Origin: UBA9732 sp963606545
Lineage (GTDB): Bacteria; Spirochaetota; Spirochaetia; Sphaerochaetales; Sphaerochaetaceae
DNA: 56,791 bases
Assembly: GCA_963606545.1 (NCBI GenBank)
Contig: CAVCYP010000005.1
Span: 1-56,791, forward strand
Direction: 5' to 3'
Positions 32,745 to 40,167 of this stretch are shown here, in pieces (position 1 is the stretch's first letter; every line of letters begins with the position of its first letter). Below the pieces are notes generated by a model. The model was not told the origin of the DNA and ran no database searches. It saw only the letters and a program-made list of their open reading frames with translations. The position numbers and the translations under genes were made by a program.

Positions 32745-33708
32745 TAGGTTTTCTCCAAAGTAGAGCAAGAAAGAAAGGAGCTCCAAGGACAGATGTGATT
32801 ATTCCAATTGGAAGCTCAGATGGTGCAATGATAAAGCGAGAAAGAATATCGGCTAAAAGAAGGAGATTTGCACCAAGTAGCGTGGAGACGGGGATGAGAT
32901 TTTTGTGCTTTGGGCCCACCAGAAGGCGGGCAAAGTGTGGCGCCATGAGGCCCACAAACCCGATAATTCCACAGAAGGCTACAACTAGTGCAGTTAAAAC
33001 AGAGGCCCAAAATAGTAGTATAAGCCTGATTTTTCTTAGGTTAAGCCCACTTGAGACTGCTGTGCTATCGTCAAGCAGTAGGAGGTCCATGGCTGTAGCT
33101 TGGCTCATTAGTAGAACAAAGGAGAGCAGTCCGGCTACGGCTAGAATATAGACTCGGGTCCAGGAAGAGGCGCTTAGACTTCCCATGGTCCAATAGATTA
33201 CGCTATCCATTTGTTGTTTTCCAAGATAGATAGTAAGGGTGGTTAGTGCGCTCAGAAGAAAATTAAGTGCAATTCCTGAAAGTAAAAGTTTTTGATGATT
33301 TTTTCTATTCGTAGAAAAAAGTAGGGCGGTGGTACCAACTGAGCCAAGCAGAGCAGAAGGTACGTTGCCTAATTCTAGATGAAGTAGGGTGCTAAAACCT
33401 ATAAGACAGGAAGCTCCAGAGGAGACGCCTAAGATGTAGGAGTCTGCCATTGGGTTTCTGAATACACTTTGAAATACTAAGCCTCCCAAGGCAAGGGCTG
33501 AGCCAGCAAATATGGCACAAAGGACTCTTGGAAGGCGAAGGTTGCGAATAATATAGACCACGTTTTGAGCTGTTTTACTGCCTGTGCCTATGAGTGCATT
33601 AAAGATGTTGCTTATTGAAATCTTAACAGACCCAAGACAAATACCCAGTATCAGGAATATAAAAAGAGTAATTGTAAAGGTAGTAATAAATAGCGTGGTC
33701 TTTTTCAT
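32734..33708 (-). CDS. FecCD/BtuC-family ABC permease
   Basis: Membrane subunit of 324 residues with about nine or ten helices. The family motifs are LRLPRVLCAIFAGSALALGGLVFQSVFRNPMADSYILGVSSGA near the N-terminus and CGIIGFVGLMAPHFARLLVGPKHKNLIP, the coupling region, followed by LLLADILSRFIIAPSELPIGIITSVLGAPFF. It works with the neighbouring ATPase and the binding protein three bases upstream. The substrate class is siderophore, heme or cobalamin. Confidence 0.93.
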   Translation of the reverse strand: MKKTTLFITTFTITLFIFLILGICLGSVKISISNIFNALIGTGSKTAQNVVYIIRNLRLPRVLCAIFAGSALALGGLVFQSVFRNPMADSYILGVSSGASCLIGFSTLLHLELGNVPSALLGSVGTTALLFSTNRKNHQKLLLSGIALNFLLSALTTLTIYLGKQQMDSVIYWTMGSLSASSWTRVYILAVAGLLSFVLLMSQATAMDLLLLDDSTAVSSGLNLRKIRLILLFWASVLTALVVAFCGIIGFVGLMAPHFARLLVGPKHKNLIPVSTLLGANLLLLADILSRFIIAPSELPIGIITSVLGAPFFLALLWRKPNVR

Positions 33709-33711
33709 TTG

Positions 33712-34590
33712 TTAAAATAAATTAGGGTAGAGGAGCTTTGCAATCTCTTCAATGGTATCTGCAGTTCTAACCCCCTGACGTTCTGCGGCATCTCCGTTGA
33801 CCGAGTAAATAGCATTATTCAGACTTGCTTTGAGTTTTGCATAAGGTTCAGTTGCCTTAAAAGTAGCAATCTCTGATTCTGGATCTGAATAGGAATATTT
33901 TGGCAAGAGAATAACATCTGGGTCTTGGGCTATTAGAAGCTCCTTGCTAATTGACCAATAGGAAGCACTTTGTGCTGCATTAGTGGCTCCAGCTGCTTCA
34001 AGAACATCGTTAAGGTAGGTGTCTCCTGTTGCTGCATAATCGCCCCAATCTCCCCAAGAGATTATATAAACAGCACTTTTCTTTTCGCTCTCTGGAATCT
34101 GAGAAGTAAGCTCTGTAACCTTTGCTATGCGCTCTTTCATGTTTGAAACAAGTGCTGTTGCTTGAACTGTTTTTCCTATAGCAGCTCCAATTTCAGAGAT
34201 AAGCTCATAAGTTCCCTCAAGACTTTCTTCTTTGACCACCTGTAGCGTCTTAATTCCTGCTTTTTCAAGCTCTGTCATGAAAGCTGGATCTACAATTGAG
34301 GATGCAATTACAATACTTGGGTTAAGAGAAATTATCAGCTCCAAGTTTGGTTCATATAAAGTACCAACACTCTGAACAGAAAGGGCCTCTTCTGGATAAT
34401 TACAGTAGTCGGTTCTTCCAACTAGACTATCTCCAGAGCCAAGAGCATAAATAATCTCTGTGACATTTGGTCCAAGAGAAACAATGGTTTTGGGTGCTTC
34501 TGTGACAACAGATTGCACTTCAACTTGTGCCTGAGCAAAACAGCAGAAAGCACACATAGTAATTAAGAGAACTGCAAGTATTTTTTTCAT
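33712..34590 (-). CDS. periplasmic binding protein, BtuF/FecB type
   Basis: Binding protein of the same importer, 292 residues with signal peptide MKKILAVLLITMCAFCCFAQA. The mature N-terminus TIVSLGPNVTEIIYALGSGDSLVGRTDYCNYPEEA matches the BtuF pattern. A single long central helix and the ISWGDWGDY aromatic cluster fit class III binding proteins, and the aromatic residues suggest cobalamin or iron chelate. No TonB-dependent receptor and no cobalamin riboswitch is seen nearby. The ATG at 34590 has GGAGG five bases upstream; the ATG four codons earlier overlaps that site. Confidence 0.88.
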   Translation of the reverse strand: MKKILAVLLITMCAFCCFAQAQVEVQSVVTEAPKTIVSLGPNVTEIIYALGSGDSLVGRTDYCNYPEEALSVQSVGTLYEPNLELIISLNPSIVIASSIVDPAFMTELEKAGIKTLQVVKEESLEGTYELISEIGAAIGKTVQATALVSNMKERIAKVTELTSQIPESEKKSAVYIISWGDWGDYAATGDTYLNDVLEAAGATNAAQSASYWSISKELLIAQDPDVILLPKYSYSDPESEIATFKATEPYAKLKASLNNAIYSVNGDAAERQGVRTADTIEEIAKLLYPNLF

Positions 34591-34651
34591 AAAATCCTCC
34601 ATGCAGTCGAATATAATAGTCGTTTTCTCGTTTTTAATATAGAATTAAAGC

Positions 34652-35098
34652 ATGGATAAAATAGATATTTTCACAGATGGCGGATGTTCAGGAAATCCTG
34701 GTCCTGGTGGCTGGGCTTTTGTAGCTTTAGATAATGGTAAGGTGCTTTCTTACTCCAGTGGTGGAGAAAAGCTTACTACCAACAATAAAATGGAACTTAC
34801 TGCTGTAATTAATGCCCTCAAGACTTGTCAAAATCTTGGTGTTAAGCAGGTTTCTATCTCAACAGACAGCCAATATGTGAAAAATGGCATTACCGCTTGG
34901 ATTTTCAACTGGAAACGTAATGGCTGGAAAACTGCATCTAAAGACCCTGTTAAGAATAAAGAACTTTGGATTGAGTTGGATGCACTTAGAAACAACTTTG
35001 ATATTAGTTGGGTTTGGGTCAAGGGCCACGCTGGAATTGAATTTAATGAAATGTGTGATTCTCTTGTTAAGAAAGAGATGAATAAATTTCTTTTATAA
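34652..35098 (+). CDS. rnhA: ribonuclease HI
   Basis: Cuts RNA in RNA-DNA hybrids. The four acidic active-site residues are in FTDGGCSGNPGPGG (Asp), NNKMELTAVI (Glu), STDSQYV (Asp) and the C-terminal NEMCDSL (Asp), with the flexible His in WVKGHAG. The length of 148 residues is standard. It is divergent from the ABC operon and convergent with the lipoprotein gene, whose 3' end it overlaps by 32 bases. TATAGA lies only eight bases before the ATG, with no good -35. Confidence 0.94.
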   Translation: MDKIDIFTDGGCSGNPGPGGWAFVALDNGKVLSYSSGGEKLTTNNKMELTAVINALKTCQNLGVKQVSISTDSQYVKNGITAWIFNWKRNGWKTASKDPVKNKELWIELDALRNNFDISWVWVKGHAGIEFNEMCDSLVKKEMNKFLL

Positions 35099-35525
35099 GC
35101 TTTAGATTTTCACTGGTTTTATAGCCCTGGTTCCAAAGAATTTGAGCCTGTTCAAGGGCTTTGTCATACATCTCAAGTTCTTGATATAAACTAATTAGAG
35201 CTTTTCTTGTTGTGCTGTCATAAGGATTTAGCTCAAGAATTTCTAAATAAACCTCACAGGCTCCTTCTGAATCAGATGCCAAAGTGAGATAGTAAGCTTG
35301 AGCCTTCTTGAAAGCTAAAATATACGGATATTGTTCAAAGGCCTCTTGGCATATTTGGGCTGCTTCTGTGTAGCTTTCCTCATATGCCAAGTCTAGGGCT
35401 TGATTATAGATAACCTTATAATCCTCCTGCTCAAGACTATCGGTCTTGGAGACGGTGGTGCAGGCAGTAAGCGAGCAGATAGCTAGGAGCAGGATTAAGA
35501 TATCAACCAAGCACAGTTTCTTCAA
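35067..35525 (-). CDS. small lipoprotein with TPR-like helices
   Basis: A predicted lipoprotein of 152 residues. From a TTG start at 35525 it reads as an ideal signal, MKKLCLVDILILLLAICSLTAC, with lipobox LTAC and Cys22 as the lipid site. The rest is helical with TPR-like spacing (YNQALDLAYEESYTEAAQICQEAF, then ACEVYLEILELNPYDSTTRKALISLYQELEMYDKALEQAQ). The function is unknown. The first 23 bases overlap the end of the UPRT gene, so it is probably co-transcribed with it. A longer frame to 35579 exists but would spoil the signal peptide. Confidence 0.7.
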   Translation of the reverse strand: MKKLCLVDILILLLAICSLTACTTVSKTDSLEQEDYKVIYNQALDLAYEESYTEAAQICQEAFEQYPYILAFKKAQAYYLTLASDSEGACEVYLEILELNPYDSTTRKALISLYQELEMYDKALEQAQILWNQGYKTSENLKLIKEIYSSLS

Positions 35526-36567
35526 TTTTCTTGACCTGTGCGCGGTAGAGATTTGTGATAGTTGAACCGTAGTCTGCAATGAGCTGGATCATGTTACGTG
35601 GGTTGCCTGGGAGGTCTACGCCGTTAAGTCTGTCGCCAGCATCTCCAAGTCCTGGAAGGATATAGGCTGCGTCGTTGAGAACTGGGTCCATCCAAAGGGT
35701 GTAGACTTCGCAGTCTTCAATTGCGCGGACAATTCTCAAGGAGCCTTTGAGAGCAGAGATGACGTTGATGAACTTGACGCTCTTTGGCTTTACGCCGTTA
35801 TCTTTGAGATATTTGACAATTGTAACCAAGGAGCCACCGGTTGCGTTCATTGGGTCTGCAAAAATCAAGTCTTTGCCGTCCAGCTCTTTGAGATTGAAGA
35901 AGGAGCGGTCAAGGTCAAGAACGTAGTCCATGTTGTTCTCTTTCTTGGTCTCGTCTCTTTTAATCTTAAAGAGTGCAAATGGCGTGACGTAGTCGTTGGA
36001 GGAGTAATCCTGAATTTCCTTACTGATAATCATGCTTGGAAGTAGGGCACCACGAAGCATTACGCACATAACAGCGTTGCCGTTGAGCTTGCTGTCAACA
36101 TCTGGAATTCTATGCACTGCATAGTTTTGGCAAGGATTGTTAACTGGGGTTTTTGTGATAATTGACCTTTTCTTTGGAAGGGCAGTGTCTGCAAAAACAT
36201 GGGAGAAGAGCAGTTCGTAGGCTCTCTGAATGTAGTACAAGAACTCTTCATGTCCAGTATTGGGGTCTCTGAGCTTTGCAATAAGGCGGCTTGCTGCACC
36301 ATGCTGTTCCTGAGGGGATTCAAAACAGTAAACGTGAATTGAAGGTTCTGTATCTGTGACTTCTTTAAGATAGGCACCAATTTCAGCCGATGACTTTACT
36401 AATTCTTCTTCAGCGTCTTTGTTGCCGGCTTCAATTTCTGCACAAGCCTCAAGAGACTTTGTATAAAGTGCTCTTACATGTTCAATTTTTGCTTTATCCT
36501 CTTCTTTGAGGAAACCGTCTAAGTCTGTTGCGTGTAGGATAATTTTTCTGTTGTTTTTTGTATCCAT
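35503..36567 (-). CDS. upp: uracil phosphoribosyltransferase-family protein with long N-terminal region
   Basis: The C-terminal ~220 residues carry UPRT motifs: a PRPP loop in LIFADPMNATGGSLVT, the uracil-binding LPGLGDAGDRLNG, and CVMLRGALLPS. This suggests salvage of uracil to UMP, which fits the uridine phosphorylase and nucleoside importers here. An extra N-terminal region of about 130 residues (charged, helical, AEIEAGNKDAEEELVKS...) makes the protein 354 residues instead of about 210. I cannot assign that region. It starts with ATG at 36567 and is divergent from adk. Confidence 0.85.
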   Translation of the reverse strand: MDTKNNRKIILHATDLDGFLKEEDKAKIEHVRALYTKSLEACAEIEAGNKDAEEELVKSSAEIGAYLKEVTDTEPSIHVYCFESPQEQHGAASRLIAKLRDPNTGHEEFLYYIQRAYELLFSHVFADTALPKKRSIITKTPVNNPCQNYAVHRIPDVDSKLNGNAVMCVMLRGALLPSMIISKEIQDYSSNDYVTPFALFKIKRDETKKENNMDYVLDLDRSFFNLKELDGKDLIFADPMNATGGSLVTIVKYLKDNGVKPKSVKFINVISALKGSLRIVRAIEDCEVYTLWMDPVLNDAAYILPGLGDAGDRLNGVDLPGNPRNMIQLIADYGSTITNLYRAQVKKIEETVLG

Positions 36568-36602
36568 TTTGCTTTTTACGCCCTCCCAGCATGGTTTTAC
36601 AC

Positions 36603-36631
36603 ATGATATAGCACAGCCCGATTTTGCTCAA
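36603..36631 (-). promoter_or_regulatory. promoter for upp and lipoprotein genes
   Basis: On the minus strand TTGAGC (36626-36631), a 17-base spacer, then TATCAT (36603-36608), about 36 bases before the upp start. GGGAGG follows as ribosome binding site. Confidence 0.65.
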
Positions 36632-36693
36632 CCGTTTATAGTTCCATTCTTGTTTCATTTGATGAACGTTTACATTGTGGGCCATTTTTGCTA

Positions 36694-36724
36694 GTATAAA
36701 ACCACCTTCCGGTTGCTCTACCGG
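36694..36724 (+). promoter_or_regulatory. -10 box and stem-loop in front of adk
   Basis: TATAAA near 36695-36700 is a probable -10, without a clear -35. It is followed by CCGGT (36709-36713) pairing with ACCGG (36720-36724) in the short leader before AGGAGG. Confidence 0.4.
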
Positions 36725-36744
36725 TAGTGTATAGGAGGCTCTTG

Positions 36745-37377
36745 ATGAGAATGGTATTTTTAGGCCCTCCCGGAGCGGGAAAGGGAACAGTTGCTTCAAA
36801 AGCAAAGGAATATTACGGAATCCCACACATTTCAACAGGTGATTTGTTCCGCAGTAACATCAAAAACGAAACTGCACTTGGCCTACAGGTCAAATCAATC
36901 CTTGCATCTGGCGGACTCGTCCCAGACAGCATCACAATTGAAATGGTCCGCAACCGCCTAGCTGAACCTGACTGCGCAAACGGCTTCATCCTTGACGGCT
37001 TTCCACGCACCATCCCACAGGCCGATGCCTTAGCAGAAATGACTGATCTTGATGCTGTCGTGGATTTCCAAATTTCAGCAGAAGAAGTTGTTCAGCGGCT
37101 TTCCGGCCGCAGAATGTGCCCATCCACCGGTAGAATCTACCACATCCTCTTCAACCCACCAAAGGTTGCTGGTAAGGACGATGAAACTGGTGAAGATCTT
37201 ATTCAGCGTGAGGATGACAAGGAAGAAGCTATCAAGCATCGGCTTGAAGTCTACGTTGCACAAACTCAGCCTCTTATTGATTATTATAAGGCTAAGGGTC
37301 TGATTCGTGAGGTTAAGACCAATAATGATTTGACTCCAGATGAGGTTTTTGAGCTTACCAAGCAGGTGTTGTGTTAA
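36745..37377 (+). CDS. adk: adenylate kinase
   Basis: Balances AMP, ADP and ATP. The P-loop is GPPGAGKGT at the N-terminus, followed by HISTGDLFRSN for AMP binding and ILDGFPRTIPQA. The LID region GRRMCPSTGRIYHILFNPPK keeps only one cysteine, so it does not bind zinc as in Gram-positive forms. The length of 210 residues is normal. I chose ATG 36745 because AGGAGG (36733-36738) is six bases upstream; the in-frame GTG at 36727 comes before that site. Confidence 0.95.
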   Translation: MRMVFLGPPGAGKGTVASKAKEYYGIPHISTGDLFRSNIKNETALGLQVKSILASGGLVPDSITIEMVRNRLAEPDCANGFILDGFPRTIPQADALAEMTDLDAVVDFQISAEEVVQRLSGRRMCPSTGRIYHILFNPPKVAGKDDETGEDLIQREDDKEEAIKHRLEVYVAQTQPLIDYYKAKGLIREVKTNNDLTPDEVFELTKQVLC

Positions 37378-37392
37378 TAGTTTTGTGCTAAT

Positions 37393-37412
37393 GCAACAAA
37401 TAGCAACAAATT
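37393..37412 (+). promoter_or_regulatory. 10-base direct-repeat operator, copy 1 (BMP gene 2)
   Basis: GCAACAAATA (37393-37402) is followed directly by GCAACAAATT (37403-37412), one helical turn apart and just upstream of the -35 box. An almost identical pair lies at 42865-42884 in front of the ATPase gene of the same transporter. Confidence 0.7.
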
Positions 37413-37416
37413 TTTA

Positions 37417-37444
37417 TTGAAAAGCCTAAAAACTGTGTTAAACT
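37417..37444 (+). promoter_or_regulatory. promoter for BMP gene 2
   Basis: TTGAAA (37417-37422), 16-base spacer, TAAACT (37439-37444). The leader of about 65 bases contains AAGGAG before the start. Confidence 0.6.
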
Positions 37445-37514
37445 AAATCTAGTGGGGTTTCCACAACATTAATGTAAATAGGGGCCGAGACCCTAAAAAA
37501 AAGGAGAATGAGAT

Positions 37515-38732
37515 ATGAAAAAATCATTCGTTGCTATTTTAGTCGTTCTTCTTGCAATGTCAGCAGTATTTGCTAACGGTGCAGAAGAGAAAACAACTAC
37601 AACAACTTCAGAAGCAACTAAAGTTGGTTTTGTCGTAATTAACGATGAAAACGACCTTGGTTACACATGGAACTTCATGAACGGCATGAACGCTGCTGTT
37701 GATAAGCTTAAGGCTGAAGGCTACAACGTTGAACTTATTGTTGACAGAGGTCACCTTGAGGATGAGACCGTCACAACAGCTAACAAAGAGCTTGCTGATG
37801 AAGGTTGTGCAGTAATTTTCAACAATAGTTATGGTTTTGAGCCATTCATGACTCCAGTTGCTGAAGAATATCCAGAAGTTAAGTTCGTTAGCTTGACAAA
37901 CTGCGCTTCACAGCTTGATGGTCTTGATAACACCTACAACGCATTTGCAGCTATCTATGAAGGTCGCTATGTAGCTGGTGTTGCTGCTGGTATGAAACTC
38001 AATCAGATGATTGAAGAAGGAAAGATTACAGCAGATCAGGCTCTTGTTGGTTATGTTGGCGCATTTGCATTCGCAGAAGTTAAGTCTGGTATGACAGCTT
38101 ACTTCCTTGGTATCAGAAGTGTATGTCCAAGCGCAAAGATGATTGTTCAGTTTGTTGGTTCTTGGGGCGATGCAAACCTTGAAGCAGAAGCAGCAAAGGC
38201 TCTCATCAGCAAGGGTGCAGTCATGATTTCTCAGCACTCAGATACAACAACACCTGCAACAACAGCTGCAGCTAATGGCGTATTCCACACTGGTTACAAC
38301 ACAGACATGACTTCTCAGGCACCTACAGCTTCTCTGCTTTCCTGCCGCATTGACTGGGAGCCTTACTTCTACTATTTCATTAAGGCTGTCATCAATGGTG
38401 AAGACATTCCTAGCGACTACTGCGGATCTATGGCAAACGGCGATGTCAAGCTCACAGAGCTCAACACAGCTATTGCAGCTCCTGGCACACAGGAAGCTAT
38501 TGATGCAGCTATTGCAAAGATTATTTCTGGCGAACTTAACGTATTCGACACATCAACTTTCACAGTTAACGGCGAGACTCTTACTCACATGTACGCAGTT
38601 GACTCTGATGGTGACTGGAATGCAGATAAGTACGAAGCAGTATGGGACGGCGTTTTCCACGAGTCATATGCTGAATTCCAGAGTGCTCCATACTTCACAG
38701 CAGTTATTGATGGAATCACATACCTCAACTAA
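37515..38732 (+). CDS. BMP/PnrA-family binding protein (system 2)
   Basis: Periplasmic binding protein of a second BMP-type importer, 405 residues. The signal peptide MKKSFVAILVVLLAMSAVFA-N lacks a lipobox cysteine and is followed by a Thr/Glu-rich linker. The mature domain has NDENDLGYTWNFMNGMNAA, where system 1 has GDITDQSFNQS, and GRYVAGVAAGMKL, FAEVKSGMTAYFLG and SQHSDTTTP, as in the BMP branch often listed as BmpA or sugar/nucleoside type. The ligand loop differs, so the substrate may differ from system 1. The cognate ATPase and permeases lie on the opposite strand. Confidence 0.92.
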   Translation: MKKSFVAILVVLLAMSAVFANGAEEKTTTTTSEATKVGFVVINDENDLGYTWNFMNGMNAAVDKLKAEGYNVELIVDRGHLEDETVTTANKELADEGCAVIFNNSYGFEPFMTPVAEEYPEVKFVSLTNCASQLDGLDNTYNAFAAIYEGRYVAGVAAGMKLNQMIEEGKITADQALVGYVGAFAFAEVKSGMTAYFLGIRSVCPSAKMIVQFVGSWGDANLEAEAAKALISKGAVMISQHSDTTTPATTAAANGVFHTGYNTDMTSQAPTASLLSCRIDWEPYFYYFIKAVINGEDIPSDYCGSMANGDVKLTELNTAIAAPGTQEAIDAAIAKIISGELNVFDTSTFTVNGETLTHMYAVDSDGDWNADKYEAVWDGVFHESYAEFQSAPYFTAVIDGITYLN

Positions 38733-38757
38733 TTGTTTGAGTATTAAACGCAGTAAG

Positions 38758-38785
38758 AGAGGACTTCTTCGGAGGTCCTCTTTTT
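38758..38785 (+). terminator. terminator with cUUCGg tetraloop after BMP gene 2
   Basis: A ten-base stem (38758-38767 with 38772-38781, one T-G pair) closed by C(TTCG)G, the most stable RNA tetraloop, then a T run. Confidence 0.93.
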
Positions 38786-38804
38786 CTTTGGTCTTTGGGT
38801 GCAT

Positions 38805-38836
38805 TACGGCGTCGCTACGCCATGAGCCGTACAATT
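38805..38836 (+). repeat. imperfect palindrome cut by assembly gap
   Basis: TACGGC (38805-38810) with GCCGTA (38826-38831), and the overlapping GGCGT (38808-38812) with ACGCC (38817-38821). The sequence stops at the gap right after ACAATT, so a longer palindrome could be hidden. Confidence 0.5.
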
Positions 38837-38916
38837 NNNNNNNNNNNNNNNNNNNNNNNNNNNNNNNNNNNNNNNNNNNNNNNNNNNNNNNNNNNNNNNN
38901 NNNNNNNNNNNNNNNN
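38837..38916. other. assembly gap (80 N)
   Basis: A run of 80 undetermined bases between the terminator of BMP gene 2 and the downstream repeats. No coding sequence can be supported across it. Confidence 0.99.
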
Positions 38917-38947
38917 TCGCTTTTTAAATTCCTGTCTTTCTTTATCC

Positions 38948-39013
38948 CTTTATTCCTTTTTCGTCAATTTTTGGCTTGAAAAGGAATACTTTATTCCTTT
39001 TTCGTCAATTTTT
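38948..39013 (+). repeat. two 25-base direct repeats after the gap
   Basis: The 25-base unit beginning CTTTATTCCTTTTTCGTC occurs at 38948-38972 and again at 38989-39013, 41 bases apart. Between them AAAAGGAATA (38979-38988) pairs perfectly with TATTCCTTTT (38992-39001) around CTT. Only two units are visible, but more may lie in the gap. The whole stretch 38733-39135 otherwise holds only two terminators and no gene. Confidence 0.8.
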
Positions 39014-39070
39014 AGGGCTTTTAGGAATATTAGGTCACTTGGATAATGCTACAGCTAGAAACCAAAGGGC

Positions 39071-39104
39071 AAAAAAAGTGCTCCTCCAAACTTGGAAGAG
39101 CACT
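39071..39104 (-). terminator. terminator of BMP system 2 permease operon
   Basis: On the minus strand AGTGCTCTTCC pairs with GGAGGAGCACT through a near-perfect stem (39077-39104), followed by seven T. It lies 32 bases after the permease 2 stop. Confidence 0.92.
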
Positions 39105-39135
39105 AATGTCAAATCTAATATAAAGGACTTCAGGA

Positions 39136-40167
39136 TTATCTATCTTCTCTGAAGTAGTTTAAACCTAATGATGCAGGTGGTTGCTTTTCTTTGTTGTTAC
39201 GGATTGAAGAAGTAACAAGAACAATGATAGTAACCACGTAAGGAAGAAGCTTATAAAGCTCAGTTAGATTGAGATACTTGGTGGTTGTCAAAGAAAGGAA
39301 AGGAATCTTAATCCAGAGGTACATAATCATGAGAGCACCAAAGAGGATTGATCCCCAAATTGCATTCAAAGGCTTCCAAGTACAGAAGATAACCAAAGCA
39401 ACAGAAAGCCAACCAAGACCAGCAAGAGTGTTGTCCATCCAGACACAACCTGAAGTAGTAACAATGAATACCATTCCGCCAAGAGCTGAAATACCACCAC
39501 CAATCATTGTAGCTAAATACTTGTATTTAGTGATGTTAATACCGGCAGCGTCAGCTGTAACAGGGGACTCACCAACCGCTCTGAGGTAAAGACCTGTCTT
39601 TGTTCTTGTTAAGAACAGATGAATTGCAATAGCTAAAATTACAGCTAAGTAGAAGAAATGCTGCTGGCCAAAAACAATTTTTCCAATGACAGGAATGTTT
39701 TGTAAGGCTTCTGGGAAAGATTTGTGAACAAAGAATTCTTTTAAGTGGAGGCTAACAGAAACAAAACCACCAAGTTTTGTACTCATGGCTTCACCAATGA
39801 ACTTTGCAACACCAGTTCCAAAGGTTGTCATTGCAAGACCTGTAACATTCTGATTTGCTCTTAAGGTAACAGTAATAAAGCTGAACAATAAGCCATATAA
39901 AGCACCACTTATAAAAGCACCAAGAATTGCAACAATCATTGCAACAATTCCTACAGAGGCATCAACGCCAACAAGGGTCTCATAGTAATAGGTTGCAACA
40001 AGACCAACAATACCACCGGTGTACATGATACCTTCAACACCAAGGTTCATGTTACCAGATTTTTCTGTAACAACTTCACCTAAGGTTCCAAACATGAGGG
40101 CTGTTGCATAGGTTCCAGCTGCAGCAATAAGGCCTAAGAAATTATAATTTGTTAAAAAATCACCCAT
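39136..40167 (-). CDS. BMP-type ABC transporter permease 2 (system 2)
   Basis: Membrane half of 343 residues with about eight to ten helices. The motifs are FGTLGEVVTEKSGNMNLGVEGIMYTGG, TGLYLRAVGESPVTADAAGINITKYKYLA and TLAGLGWLSVALVIFCTWKPLNAIWGS, the same order as in permease 2 of system 1. The start shares TAATG with the stop of permease 1. It is the last gene of the minus-strand operon. Confidence 0.93.
   Translation of the reverse strand: MGDFLTNYNFLGLIAAAGTYATALMFGTLGEVVTEKSGNMNLGVEGIMYTGGIVGLVATYYYETLVGVDASVGIVAMIVAILGAFISGALYGLLFSFITVTLRANQNVTGLAMTTFGTGVAKFIGEAMSTKLGGFVSVSLHLKEFFVHKSFPEALQNIPVIGKIVFGQQHFFYLAVILAIAIHLFLTRTKTGLYLRAVGESPVTADAAGINITKYKYLATMIGGGISALGGMVFIVTTSGCVWMDNTLAGLGWLSVALVIFCTWKPLNAIWGSILFGALMIMYLWIKIPFLSLTTTKYLNLTELYKLLPYVVTIIVLVTSSIRNNKEKQPPASLGLNYFREDR

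Noticed and set aside
34591..34651. Cobalamin riboswitch before the B12/iron-type importer
   Set aside because: Only 61 bases separate the divergent genes, too short for the aptamer, and no B12-box is present.
37378..37514. Riboswitch in the leader of BMP gene 2
   Set aside because: The leader is about 65 bases with only a short GGGG/CCC pairing. I see no purine or other known aptamer core.
38350..38979. Open frame running through the assembly gap
   Set aside because: It reads BMP gene 2 in another frame, passes through a terminator and relies on undetermined bases.
38948..39013. Possible CRISPR array from 25-base repeats
   Set aside because: Only two units with a 16-base spacer that itself pairs with the repeat, and no cas genes are in the window.
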